From contig JABSSL010000005.1 of assembly GCA_013214355.1 (NCBI GenBank), positions 41,916-105,915 of the forward strand: 64,000 nt of DNA, read 5' to 3'. Under the pieces are notes generated by a model. That model did no database searches and was not told the origin of the DNA. It was given only the letters and a program-made list of their open reading frames with translations. Numbering within the stretch: the stretch's first letter is position 1; each line of letters begins with the position of its first letter. Source of the DNA: Saprospiraceae bacterium. Lineage in GTDB: Bacteria; Bacteroidota; Bacteroidia; Chitinophagales; Saprospiraceae. Shown piece after piece: positions 1-8,526 of the stretch. The translations under genes and the position numbers were made by a program.

Positions 1-579
1 TCGTTCTTCATTACGCCACAAATGCATGGGATACAAGGTATGGGCCTGTCTTTGGCAATTGTAGCCGTAAAAGAAGTCAAACCCCTGCTTATTCGGAACT
101 CCTTCTGTAGTGGGCGCTCCTAGCCCCCATTTCCCAACTGCACCGGTTCGATACCCAGCCTGCTGGAGGATTTCCGCCACCGTTATTAAGCTATCCGGAA
201 GCGGGCGTTGTCCTTCTAGAAATGGATCTTCAAACATAGCTTCATAATCCCAAACCTTCCCACGATCTCTCCATTCATCATTACCCCTCACGTAAGCATG
301 GCCGGCATGTTGCCCTGTCATGAGAATACAGCGAGCTGGTGCGCAAACCGGAGCACCAGAATAATGCTGCATAAATCGCATTCCGTTCTTGGCCAATTCA
401 TCCAGATTCGGTGTTTCTATCAGGGCTTGACCGTAGGCCCCTAGCTCACCGTAGCCTAAGTCATCGGCCAGAATGTAAATGATATTGGGAGTGGTTGATA
501 CGGAAGATTCATCCGCAGTATTACAGGCTACAAGACTAAGTAAGAGTAGTAAACCTGCTATGAAAGATAATCTGAACAT
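1..579 (-). CDS. Sulfatase (arylsulfatase-type) lipoprotein, 3' end outside the window
   Basis: I translated the first 193 codons by hand from ATG at 579; the frame is open to the window edge, so the gene is partial only because the window ends. The N-terminus is a lipoprotein signal ([10 protein letters not shown], Cys about residue 19). A metal-binding ILADDLGYG motif sits near residues 36-44, followed by [12 protein letters not shown]. The formylglycine site appears as [16 protein letters not shown] with Cys79, fitting the C-x-P/A-x-R signature of type I sulfatases, and GAVGKWGLG follows. The family hydrolyses sulfate esters on polysaccharides or small molecules after Cys-to-formylglycine conversion. 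The lipobox places it on an envelope membrane. Substrate cannot be told from the part seen. It lies downstream of an acylase gene on the same strand, 60 bases away, with its own likely promoter between. Confidence 0.9.
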   Translation of the reverse strand, partial: MFRLSFIAGLLLLLSLVACNTADESSVSTTPNIIYILADDLGYGELGAYGQALIETPNLDELAKNGMRFMQHYSGAPVCAPARCILMTGQHAGHAYVRGNDEWRDRGKVWDYEAMFEDPFLEGQRPLPDSLITVAEILQQAGYRTGAVGKWGLGAPTTEGVPNKQGFDFFYGYNCQRQAHTLYPMHLWRNEER

Positions 580-628
580 ACTTGTGATAGGTTGGTATAG
601 AAATCGTTTTGGTGTCTACATTAAAGAT

Positions 629-636
629 CAAAGCTA
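629..636 (-). promoter_or_regulatory. Candidate -7 box (TAGCTTTG) of the sulfatase gene
   Basis: On the minus strand TAGCTTTG fits the Bacteroidota -7 consensus TAnnTTTG and lies about 50 bases before the sulfatase ATG, in the gap after the acylase stop codon. No convincing TTG at -33 was found, so this is a weak call. Confidence 0.35.
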
Positions 637-639
637 CGC

Positions 640-3051
640 TTATTTTGGTGTTAGTTCTAAAGCATATTCCTTTACGGATTCAACCTTCTTCCTGGAATAG
701 AACAACGGAAAAAAGCGATCTTTAGCCCAGAGTTCGAATAAGTTTCGATAGTGAGGATGATCTGGATCCCCCGATTGTCCAGGTGTATTACTGGCCAAGC
801 AAGCATCCCAGTCTCCGGTATCTACTATAATTCTAAAGCTTGCTCCATGGCTCTGGTTATCATTGCTACTGGTATTATTAACCGTATGAGAATTTCCTCC
901 TCGAGGCGCGGGCCCAACTTCCAACTTAGCTCGTATATCAGGCTTTACAGCATTGCTCATGGGATGTTTCAGCCTTATATGCTTGTAGGCCGCTTGGCCG
1001 TATGTCCAATTCGCTGTGTCTTTCCCCAGTTTTTTAGTCAATGCTTCGATGGCCTTTCCAAAGGTTTTCGCTAACAATTGGTCACGCCCTGCGATAGGGT
1101 CTTCACCAAATTTCCCATCGGGCAAACTGAGCCATTCCAAGATCCTCTTCATTTGGATATTAATCAGATCGTCAGCCTCCCTAGGAACCATCATGCGCTC
1201 TATTTCTGATGCAATTTCCCGTTCCCATTGGTTGTAAATACCTGCAGCAATTGACTCAGGCCTCAATTCGTGGTTCCATGCCAATAGCCGTTCCTTTGCC
1301 GCCTTTTGACCAGGATCGGCAAAATCAATTGCGCTTAATAATTGTGTCAACTGTCGAGCGGGCAAAGACAGGTAATCGGTCTGATAAGCCGCCATATCCA
1401 TCAAGCTGTGCTTACGTCCATTTTGCAACATTTCTGCCACCCGGGTCTGTCGATAAGGATCAGACCAAGAAAAACCAATCGCATTCATATGCTCGTACCC
1501 CTTTGGTGTAACATCAGCATTGGCAGTGTAAAAGATTCCACTTTCAGGATCAAAAACATTCGGTTTGGCAATAATGGGTAAGTATCCATCCCATTCATAG
1601 GATCCATCTCCCGGTACCGGCACTAAGCCACTCCAATTTCTTCTTACGGGTGCGATACCTACGGCTTGCCAGCCAATATGACCATTGCGGTCCGCCCAAA
1701 TCATATTCTCTCCCGGAATATTACTGTAGTTACAAGCAGCTCGGAAGGACTCAAAATCAGTAGCCTGATTCATCCGCAAGCTGGCTAGGTACGGTGAGCC
1801 CCCAAGTTCTAACCAGCCACAGCGAACAGCATAAGCAATATTATTTTCAGTATCCTGCCGAGTCACGGGACCATGTCGGGTATACTTTAAAGCAACTACG
1901 TGATCTCCTTTCCCCTTTACGGGAATGGTATCCATAATTATTCTCATGTTTTCCCAAGCGCCCTGATACCAATACTGATCCGGATTATCTGGATTGATCT
2001 TGTATACATATAGATCTTCGGCATCCGTCCTAAATACGGTTAACCCCCAGGCACCAAATTGATTATGACCTATCGAAATCCCCGGAATTTCCGGTTCTCC
2101 ACCTCCTATGACATCCCATCCAGGGGCAACTAAATGCGCCATATAGCGTAGGGATGGGGCGGCCTGTGTCCGGTGAGGATCATTGGCCATCATGGGATAA
2201 CCACTCTGGGTATGTCGGCCATCTACTACCCAGTTGTTACTACCAATGGAATTGATATCGTTGGCCATGGCTCGCAGATAATCTGCTTCATCGCTAGCAG
2301 CTAAGCCGCGGTACTCTTCATCAGAAGTTCGGACCGCTGCAATCAAGTCTTCAGGTTGAAAACGAACCGGTTTGCGATAGGCATTGTACAGCTCTAAAAT
2401 ATCGTCGAACAAACGATTAGCATCAATCTTTGAGTCAATGGTCAAGTCTGGGCGATGCGGATGAAACCAAGAGAGTTCTCGAGTCTTTTCCTCTCCTATT
2501 TTACCAATCAAGCGAGCGATTTTCAACTCATCCCCAATGTTACCCAACAAACCTTGGTGCCTAGAGATCACTACCTCGGGTGTCCAGGTCTGTGGTCTGG
2601 TTTTTAGCAATTTAAATTCGAGTGGTAACTCCTCTGGCTTAGCGTTGACCTGGTTTATGTATGCATTAACTCCTTCCACAAAAGCCGTGATAATAGCTGC
2701 TCCCCTTTCATGATAATGATTCATTTCCCCTTGGATATCTCCTCTGAACATGAATAATCGAGTACCAATATCTCTCTTTAATTCACGAGAACCGAGCAGC
2801 TCAGCGACCGTACCAGTGGCCTGCCTACGCCAGATTTCCAACTGGAATAAACGATCACGAGCAGCATTGTATCCTTGGGCAAAAAAAAGATCATGCTCAT
2901 TCTGGGCATAGATGTGTGGCACACCCCATTCATCCACAATAATCTCAACTGGCTCTTTTAGGCCCTCAAGGGTCAACTGGCTTGTTTGTGCCTGTAAGCA
3001 GATTGAAAAGAAGGATAACACTAGCCCCAAAGTAGTTTTTCGTATTAGCAT
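640..3051 (-). CDS. Penicillin acylase family protein (Ntn hydrolase)
   Basis: Secreted N-terminal-nucleophile amidohydrolase of the penicillin/acyl-homoserine-lactone acylase family. The precursor is cut before a Ser that becomes the N-terminus of the large chain. The sequence shows NSIGSNNWVV, with nucleophile Ser about residue 271 in this numbering, followed by HTQSGYPMMANDPH and later WADRNGHIGWQAVG, all typical of the family. I start at ATG 3051 rather than the longer in-frame ATG at 3171, because MLIRKTTLGLVLSFFSICLQAQ is a clean signal peptide and the 40 extra residues upstream are not. That gives 803 residues, normal for the family. The true substrate (beta-lactam, AHL or other amide) cannot be inferred. 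No neighbour points to a pathway. Confidence 0.88.
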   Translation of the reverse strand: MLIRKTTLGLVLSFFSICLQAQTSQLTLEGLKEPVEIIVDEWGVPHIYAQNEHDLFFAQGYNAARDRLFQLEIWRRQATGTVAELLGSRELKRDIGTRLFMFRGDIQGEMNHYHERGAAIITAFVEGVNAYINQVNAKPEELPLEFKLLKTRPQTWTPEVVISRHQGLLGNIGDELKIARLIGKIGEEKTRELSWFHPHRPDLTIDSKIDANRLFDDILELYNAYRKPVRFQPEDLIAAVRTSDEEYRGLAASDEADYLRAMANDINSIGSNNWVVDGRHTQSGYPMMANDPHRTQAAPSLRYMAHLVAPGWDVIGGGEPEIPGISIGHNQFGAWGLTVFRTDAEDLYVYKINPDNPDQYWYQGAWENMRIIMDTIPVKGKGDHVVALKYTRHGPVTRQDTENNIAYAVRCGWLELGGSPYLASLRMNQATDFESFRAACNYSNIPGENMIWADRNGHIGWQAVGIAPVRRNWSGLVPVPGDGSYEWDGYLPIIAKPNVFDPESGIFYTANADVTPKGYEHMNAIGFSWSDPYRQTRVAEMLQNGRKHSLMDMAAYQTDYLSLPARQLTQLLSAIDFADPGQKAAKERLLAWNHELRPESIAAGIYNQWEREIASEIERMMVPREADDLINIQMKRILEWLSLPDGKFGEDPIAGRDQLLAKTFGKAIEALTKKLGKDTANWTYGQAAYKHIRLKHPMSNAVKPDIRAKLEVGPAPRGGNSHTVNNTSSNDNQSHGASFRIIVDTGDWDACLASNTPGQSGDPDHPHYRNLFELWAKDRFFPLFYSRKKVESVKEYALELTPK

Positions 3052-3323
3052 GGACACATATTTTGGTGTGACAGTTGGTAATTCTCTATCGCGTATAAGT
3101 TCATGTTCTAAGGTAAGTTTAGTTGACCGAAATTGGCAGCAAATGAAAGAAATATTCGAATCCTTGGTCACGAAGACCGAATTCTAGATTTATAAGTTAG
3201 AGGGCTTGGTCATTTCCGTAGCTACAAATTAGGCTGGGTACTATCGTTGCAACGATCTACGCTCCATCCCAAAAGCCTGGAGTGCCTCAGAGGTTATTTT
3301 CATTTCTTCACTTAAAATCATGA

Positions 3324-3911
3324 ATGATGAATATCAAATCATTGTATGTTGGTTTGGTGGTACTACTATTTGGCGTCTTCACCATTAGTTGCGAACGAAG
3401 TGTCCAGGAAGAGGTAGAACCAACAATTGATGGAATTGCTGTGAAAGCTCCACTCTTTGGCTTACAGCAGTCCTATACTAAACTGGAAGTAGGGAGATCG
3501 GTTTCCGGATTAGCTGTAGCTCAGCTAGATAAAAAGGTCTATGATAGTATGTTCAGAACTATCGCTCAAACCATCACACAGGAAAAAGGTGAACTGGTTA
3601 ATTATTATATTGACGAGCAAACCTCCAAAGAAGGAGAATTGCATTATTTCCTAGTGCTTCAAGGCGAACTCGCTGATGGCAGCTATCTTACCACAGGCAT
3701 GCATCTATTGCCAAATGAGTCCAGTATTGTAAAAGATGGAGAGTATGACATTATCGCCTATAATATTGATCTGCGACCTGTTTTCCATTGGTCTTGTAGG
3801 GGTAATATCTGCAATACCTGTCAATATGATCTGAGTCAAGCAGATGGATGCCGCTGCTCCTTTGGTATTGACGACTGTCAGCGCTACTATCAGGATCAGG
3901 ATCCAACCTAA
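3324..3911 (+). CDS. Cys-rich lipoprotein of unknown function
   Basis: 195 residues; I do not recognise a family. The N-terminus carries a lipoprotein signal peptide ending in the lipobox FTISC (Cys about residue 23), so the mature protein is lipid-anchored. The middle is mixed polar with no clear motif. The last 40 residues hold seven cysteines, in the pattern C-x4-C-x2-C-x8-C-x-C-x5-C, starting near HWSCRGNICNTCQYD. Such spacing would suit disulfides or a metal/cluster site. It starts at tandem ATGs (3324 and 3327) and is closed by a strong terminator 40 bases after the stop, so it looks monocistronic. Function is not assigned. Confidence 0.7.
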   Translation: MMNIKSLYVGLVVLLFGVFTISCERSVQEEVEPTIDGIAVKAPLFGLQQSYTKLEVGRSVSGLAVAQLDKKVYDSMFRTIAQTITQEKGELVNYYIDEQTSKEGELHYFLVLQGELADGSYLTTGMHLLPNESSIVKDGEYDIIAYNIDLRPVFHWSCRGNICNTCQYDLSQADGCRCSFGIDDCQRYYQDQDPT

Positions 3912-3950
3912 TTTGGGCTTGATTTTTCTCCTGATTAATAGGATCTAGCC

Positions 3951-3992
3951 AAGTGGGTACTCATTGCATGCAGGGTACCCACTTGCTTTTTA
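3951..3992 (+). terminator. Rho-independent terminator after the Cys-rich lipoprotein
   Basis: Perfect 10-bp stem AAGTGGGTAC/GTACCCACTT (3951-3960 with 3975-3984), a 14-base loop, then a short T run at 3987-3991. Confidence 0.85.
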
Positions 3993-4109
3993 AACAACTT
4001 CTTCAACTAATTGTACAAATAGCGATTATACAGCTTAGAAAAAAATATTGCCTCACGGGAAAAAAATAGCGATTGGGCTTGTCATATGCTAGACGGATTG
4101 AATATTCCA

Positions 4110-4140
4110 TTGCATTAGTATGGACAAATTCGATATTTTG
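4110..4140 (+). promoter_or_regulatory. Candidate promoter of the T9SS surface protein
   Basis: TTG at 4110-4112 and TATTTTG at 4134-4140 (one base short of TAnnTTTG) are 21 bases apart and about 37 bases ahead of the GTG start. Spacing fits a Bacteroidota promoter, but the -7 box is imperfect. Confidence 0.35.
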
Positions 4141-4176
4141 TAGCGCGAAACGAATACACCGACTAAAACATTTTCT

Positions 4177-6459
4177 GTGAGAGATCTAGTGAAGCTGTTC
4201 AGCCTGTTGACTTGTCTGATATACCTGCCCGTTACCCTCTATACGCAAACTAATGAAGGAACCTCCTTCTGGTGTGGCTTTATGGAGCATCGAGACGAAA
4301 ATCAGAATACCAAGGTCTTGATGATTACTTCCAAACAGAGTACAAGTGGCACTGTAAGCATGCCAATCAATGGATGGAATCAAAACTTCTCGGTAGTAGC
4401 TAATGGGGTTAGCCTAATCACCTTGCCTGCTAATGCCGAAACCTTCGGTTCGGAATCCATTACCTCTACTGGGATCAATATTGTAGCCAATGATCCTATC
4501 TCCGTTTACATGCATCAATACTTTTCGGCACGCTCAGAAGCTTCTGTAGTGCTACCCAATTCATCAATTGGTGATGAGTATTTCGTCATGACCTACGAAG
4601 GTGTGGTCCGATCAGGCAACGTTTTTCCATCTGAATTTTTAATTGTTGCCACACAAGATGAGACGACCGTCACCATAACGGTGAGTGATAATACAGTTAG
4701 AGGTCGAGGTCCTGGTAGTAGTTTCAACGTCACTTTAGATCAAGGCCAAACTTACCAAGTACAAGCCCTTTCTGGTGATGGAGATCTAACAGGATCGCAT
4801 GTTAAAGGGGATAAGGATTTCGCCTTATTCGGTGGTAATAAATGGACCCAAGTCCCAAAAAGCTGTGAAGCCAGAGACAATCTATTGGAGCAGATGTACC
4901 CACTAGCCACCTGGGGTAAATTATTCGTCACAGTGCCAAATGATAAGGTACTATTTGATGTATTCAGAATCCTAGCATCCGAAGACAATACGGAAATAAC
5001 CGTTAGTGGTACGGGAACGCAGACTTATAATCTTGATGAAGGAGAGTTTGTAGAATATCAATCTTCACAGGCTTCTTTTATCAGCGCCACTGCCCCCATC
5101 ATGGTTGCCCAATTCAATGTAGGTGCCAATTGCAACGGACACACTTTGGGAGATCCATCCATGGTTATCCTGAATACGGTGGAACAGACTAGAGACACAG
5201 TTACGCTCTTTAATTCTTCCTTCCAGGACATTACAGAGAACTATATTAATGTGATCGCACAAACGGTAGATATTGAGGATATTCTATTTGATGGTAGTCG
5301 GATCGGTGATATGGGGGTATCCATTGGATCGGTGGGCCCAAACGACGAGTTCTCTTATGCCCGCGTATCGGTCAATGCTGGAGCACATACTATCATTTCC
5401 AAAGGTTGTGGCGTGATTGCGACCGCGTATGGATATGGTTTTGTGGAATCCTATGCGTACAGTGGTGGAGCGAGTTTCAATGAGATCAATGCGAATCCAA
5501 TTCCGGAAGGAGGCTGTCTCAATGATACCATCTTTTTCGATACCGGTCTGGAACCCCCGCGATTTTCCTTTGACTGGGATTTAGGAGACGGCACCATGAC
5601 TAACTCAAGTGAATTTGAACATATTTACGATGGGCTTGGTGAATACCCCGTACGTTTGATATTGACCGACCATTGCCTAATGAAAGTAGATACCTTATAT
5701 CGAGACCTCTTAGTCAGCCTCAGACAAGCAGTGGAGGCAACAGATCTGGTAGAATTGTGTGAAGGAGAAGAGATACAATTAAGCGCTACCGATCTAGACG
5801 GAGCTCGTTACGAATGGCAAGGTCCGAGGCAATTCTTTTCTGAAGAACAATTCCCTTTGATCACCAACGCTAGTCCAGCCATGAGTGGTGAATATGAGGT
5901 AATTGGGATTGTTTCAGGCTGTGCTACCTTTCCCGCATTCACACCCGTTACGGTCTACCCAACCCCGATACCCAACTTAGGTCCCGATACCTTATTCTGT
6001 GCGCGGGATTTCGCCTTTGAGCTAGATCCGGGAGAATTTGCCAGTTATCGTTGGCAAGATAACTCCGTTGCCAATACTTACAATGTCCTATTTGAAGGTA
6101 ATTATGCCGTGACCGTGACTAGTGACTTTGGTTGTCAAGGTGAGGATGAGGTAAGTTTGGTTGAGCAATGCCCCACCAAGATTTTTGTACCAAACATCTT
6201 CAGTCCAAATGATGACAATATCAATGACGACTTTGGCCCCTTTGGTACTGATATCATTAGCCTCCACATGCAAATCTTCGATCGATGGGGTAATCTTATA
6301 TTCGAAACTTTTGATGAAAACAATCATTGGAACGGCGAGTGGAACAATCAGCCAGCTCCCAATGGTGTATATGTTTGGTTTATTGAACTAGAGGGTTATC
6401 TAGAAGACGGAAATACCTTTAGTCAGAAAAGGACTGGATCAGTGACCTTGGTACGCTAA
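4177..6459 (+). CDS. IgGFc-binding/PKD surface protein with gliding-associated (T9SS type B) C-terminal domain
   Basis: 760 residues from a GTG start; a signal peptide (RDLVKLFSLLTCLIYLPVTLYTQ) follows directly and no ATG is available upstream. Residues about 27-420 match the IgGFc-binding-type domain seen in Bacteroidota (start EGTSFWCGFMEHRDENQ, repeated beta-rich stretches with NxVTLP-like segments). A PKD domain follows near 450-510 (FDWDLGDGTMTNSSEFEHIYDGLGEYPVRLI), then two Ig-like stretches. The last 90 residues (FVPNIFSPNDDNINDDFGPF ... NGVYVWFIE ... GSVTLVR) are a CHU_C-type domain that directs secretion through the type IX system. It should be a surface-exposed adhesin or matrix protein. 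The immunoglobulin-binding name is inherited from the family, and the ligand here is unknown. Confidence 0.88.
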   Translation: MRDLVKLFSLLTCLIYLPVTLYTQTNEGTSFWCGFMEHRDENQNTKVLMITSKQSTSGTVSMPINGWNQNFSVVANGVSLITLPANAETFGSESITSTGINIVANDPISVYMHQYFSARSEASVVLPNSSIGDEYFVMTYEGVVRSGNVFPSEFLIVATQDETTVTITVSDNTVRGRGPGSSFNVTLDQGQTYQVQALSGDGDLTGSHVKGDKDFALFGGNKWTQVPKSCEARDNLLEQMYPLATWGKLFVTVPNDKVLFDVFRILASEDNTEITVSGTGTQTYNLDEGEFVEYQSSQASFISATAPIMVAQFNVGANCNGHTLGDPSMVILNTVEQTRDTVTLFNSSFQDITENYINVIAQTVDIEDILFDGSRIGDMGVSIGSVGPNDEFSYARVSVNAGAHTIISKGCGVIATAYGYGFVESYAYSGGASFNEINANPIPEGGCLNDTIFFDTGLEPPRFSFDWDLGDGTMTNSSEFEHIYDGLGEYPVRLILTDHCLMKVDTLYRDLLVSLRQAVEATDLVELCEGEEIQLSATDLDGARYEWQGPRQFFSEEQFPLITNASPAMSGEYEVIGIVSGCATFPAFTPVTVYPTPIPNLGPDTLFCARDFAFELDPGEFASYRWQDNSVANTYNVLFEGNYAVTVTSDFGCQGEDEVSLVEQCPTKIFVPNIFSPNDDNINDDFGPFGTDIISLHMQIFDRWGNLIFETFDENNHWNGEWNNQPAPNGVYVWFIELEGYLEDGNTFSQKRTGSVTLVR

Positions 6460-6555
6460 AGCCATAGAACCAATATGGTGTTTTTTCTTGTTTTCCTCGA
6501 CCAGCTCGGGCCTGACTAGACGATGAAAGCTCCTGAGCTTGGTTCCAAGCTGCTG

Positions 6556-7941
6556 CTACTGACCCAATATAAATTGCATACCTATAGTAGCATTAAAAAG
6601 TAGTCGTCCTTCTCTGAAGTCAGCATTGGATTGCACCGTATTGGGGTAATACTTGGTCTGGAAACCACCGATACATCTCCATTTTTCGCCTAGTTGATAG
6701 GTGATTCCTGCCTGTAGCTGGGCACCCCAGAGATTTGATGGTCGGTAAGGAAGCTGACCTAGGGATTGGTACGCTCCACTGGCGTTTGAATCACTAAAAA
6801 CCATTCCTTCCGTTCGTTGCACAAATCCGTATAAGACACCCAAATTAAGATCCAGTCCAAAATCCCCAGTCAAGTCTTGCCGGTAACCTACCAATAGGGG
6901 AAGTTCCGTTACATTCTGGGTGTTATAGATAGTCGAACTTAACGATTCTGTCACTTCTACGGTCACATCACCTCGTATCTCGGTGGTAGTACCATCCGCC
7001 CGTTGAATAATCTCGGTAAGCTGATCTTCTAGAACTTTATCAAATGTCCGTTCGTATTGGTCTACAAAACGATCAAAGGCAAGCTGATGCCTAAGTCCAG
7101 TTTGGAAATACCAATTCGATCCAAAGTCTTTGCGTATATCAAAGCTAAAGCTATAGGCTTCTAGTTCCTGTTCTGCCGCCTCTCTCCTATTCAACCAGGA
7201 TTCGATGTCGGAATTGTCGGAAGAATTGACTTCTAGCCTTCGCTGCTGACTTCCTAGGGTACCACTAAAACCAATCCACCAGCTACCAGCACCCTGGTTT
7301 TTCCTCCTGAATCTCACTTCCTCCAGTGGCAAACCCTTGAGACTAACTGAAGCAGCCTCTTTTAGTGGGCTAATGGCTCGCGAAGGCAGGGCACTAAGAC
7401 TTTGTCGTATTGTGGAGGGCAAAACCCTGGCATCTTCCTTGCTCGGATCAGCAACAGATGGAGTCTTGATATCAGATAATTTGGTGCTCATCCCCCGATT
7501 ATTGAATGTATTCGATTTGGAATTTGGCAGGCTGGATGGGGACGGTTTTTTAGTTTGTTTATCGCTTTCTGATACCAGGTTCAAAACCTTCTCCTTTGCT
7601 CTATTATCAATCGGCAGATTTTTTCCAGTTTCAACCTCAACTAAGGATTGCCGAGACGTAATATTCGTAGGCTCTTCTACCTGAATAAGCGGTGTAAGCT
7701 CTTTTTTCTCAAGCTTATTTGAAGTGAAGTCGATCTCTTGTTCTACCGAATCAGAAAGTGTAATGAGGAAGATTCCTAGTATCGCAACGGCTCCTCCAAG
7801 CCACCAGAACCATACTCCTCTTCGTTTCTTTTCTTTATTTCTTGTGCGCTCCAACTTGGACCAAGCCCCCTCAAGGTCCAGCGGAGAAGGATATTCACTG
7901 AGGCTTGTCCTCAGCTTTTCTTCAAGCCGGTCTTTTTGCAT
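6556..7941 (-). CDS. Anti-sigma-like membrane protein with beta-barrel-like C-terminal region
   Basis: 461 residues. Residues 1-41 are charged and cytosolic-looking, 42-62 form one membrane segment (GVWFWWLGGAVAILGIFLITL), 63-210 are a Ser/Lys/Pro-rich linker, and 220-461 alternate in the way of an outer-membrane beta-barrel (GSWWIGFSGTLGSQQ ... GLRHQLAF ... GYRQDLTGDFGLDLNLGVLYGF ... GMQFILGQ at the end). The start overlaps the 3' end of the upstream ECF sigma gene by 20 bases, so the two are translated together. That position is where Bacteroidota place anti-sigma factors, so a role in holding or sensing for the sigma factor is inferred. No FecR or ZAS motif is visible, and the barrel assignment rests on pattern only. 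Confidence 0.65.
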   Translation of the reverse strand: MQKDRLEEKLRTSLSEYPSPLDLEGAWSKLERTRNKEKKRRGVWFWWLGGAVAILGIFLITLSDSVEQEIDFTSNKLEKKELTPLIQVEEPTNITSRQSLVEVETGKNLPIDNRAKEKVLNLVSESDKQTKKPSPSSLPNSKSNTFNNRGMSTKLSDIKTPSVADPSKEDARVLPSTIRQSLSALPSRAISPLKEAASVSLKGLPLEEVRFRRKNQGAGSWWIGFSGTLGSQQRRLEVNSSDNSDIESWLNRREAAEQELEAYSFSFDIRKDFGSNWYFQTGLRHQLAFDRFVDQYERTFDKVLEDQLTEIIQRADGTTTEIRGDVTVEVTESLSSTIYNTQNVTELPLLVGYRQDLTGDFGLDLNLGVLYGFVQRTEGMVFSDSNASGAYQSLGQLPYRPSNLWGAQLQAGITYQLGEKWRCIGGFQTKYYPNTVQSNADFREGRLLFNATIGMQFILGQ

Positions 7942-8476
7942 AGTTCTTTTTCGTTAGAGGTTGAAGAAATTGTTTTAGCAATCTTTTGGCTCGAGCCAGT
8001 TGAGAACGTGAAGTACTCTCGGTGATTCCGAGTTTATTGGCTATTTCCTTATGGGTCCAACCGTCAAATATGGCCAGGTTCAGCACTTGTCTATAGCCAT
8101 CAGGCAGCTGACGGATAGCTGCCAGTAGCTGCTCTTCCGAAATCGCCTCCAAACTCTCCTCGGGCAAACTCTGTTCTGGAACTTCTGCACGAAATTCGAT
8201 CTCAGGTTCGCGTTTTGATTTCCGATAGGATTGTAGGATTCTATTGGTACACAGCCGATAAAACCAGGCCTCAAAAGGCCCTTTGGCAGCATCGTATTTC
8301 TTGATGTTTTTGAAAAGCGTTAGGAAACACTCCTGAAGATAATCTTGTGCCAAGGCTTCATCCTTCGTATATCGACGACATAGCGTCAGGACCTTAGGCG
8401 CCAGACGGAAAAAGAGTTCTTTTTCCGCCCGGCTACTTTGGGATTTGCACTTTTCAACTAGTTGCTCGAGGTTCAT
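7922..8476 (-). CDS. ECF-type RNA polymerase sigma factor
   Basis: 184 residues, typical ECF size. The sigma-2 region includes DEALAQDYLQECFLTLFKNIKKY and the GPFEAWFYRLCTNRILQSYRK stretch that binds -10 DNA and core. The sigma-4 helix-turn-helix is LPDGYRQVLNLAIFDGWTHKEIANKLGITESTSRSQLARAKRLL (written here only to mark the region near residues 123-166). It would redirect RNA polymerase to a small regulon in response to an envelope signal. The overlapping membrane protein downstream is the natural candidate for its regulator, and the large lipoprotein gene upstream on the same strand may belong to the same module. Confidence 0.92.
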   Translation of the reverse strand: MNLEQLVEKCKSQSSRAEKELFFRLAPKVLTLCRRYTKDEALAQDYLQECFLTLFKNIKKYDAAKGPFEAWFYRLCTNRILQSYRKSKREPEIEFRAEVPEQSLPEESLEAISEEQLLAAIRQLPDGYRQVLNLAIFDGWTHKEIANKLGITESTSRSQLARAKRLLKQFLQPLTKKNYAKRPA

Positions 8477-8526
8477 GTAGTGGGATTACATAGGGATTGT
8501 GTATTGAATACTTTCTCTATAAGTCG

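Noticed and set aside
3052..3171. N-terminal extension of the acylase gene to ATG 3171
   Set aside because: The extra 40 residues precede a clean signal peptide and have no export character, so ATG 3051 is preferred.
6536..6551. Perfect 7-bp inverted repeat AGCTTGG/CCAAGCT between convergent genes
   Set aside because: No T run on either strand and the arms are short, so neither a terminator nor an operator can be supported.
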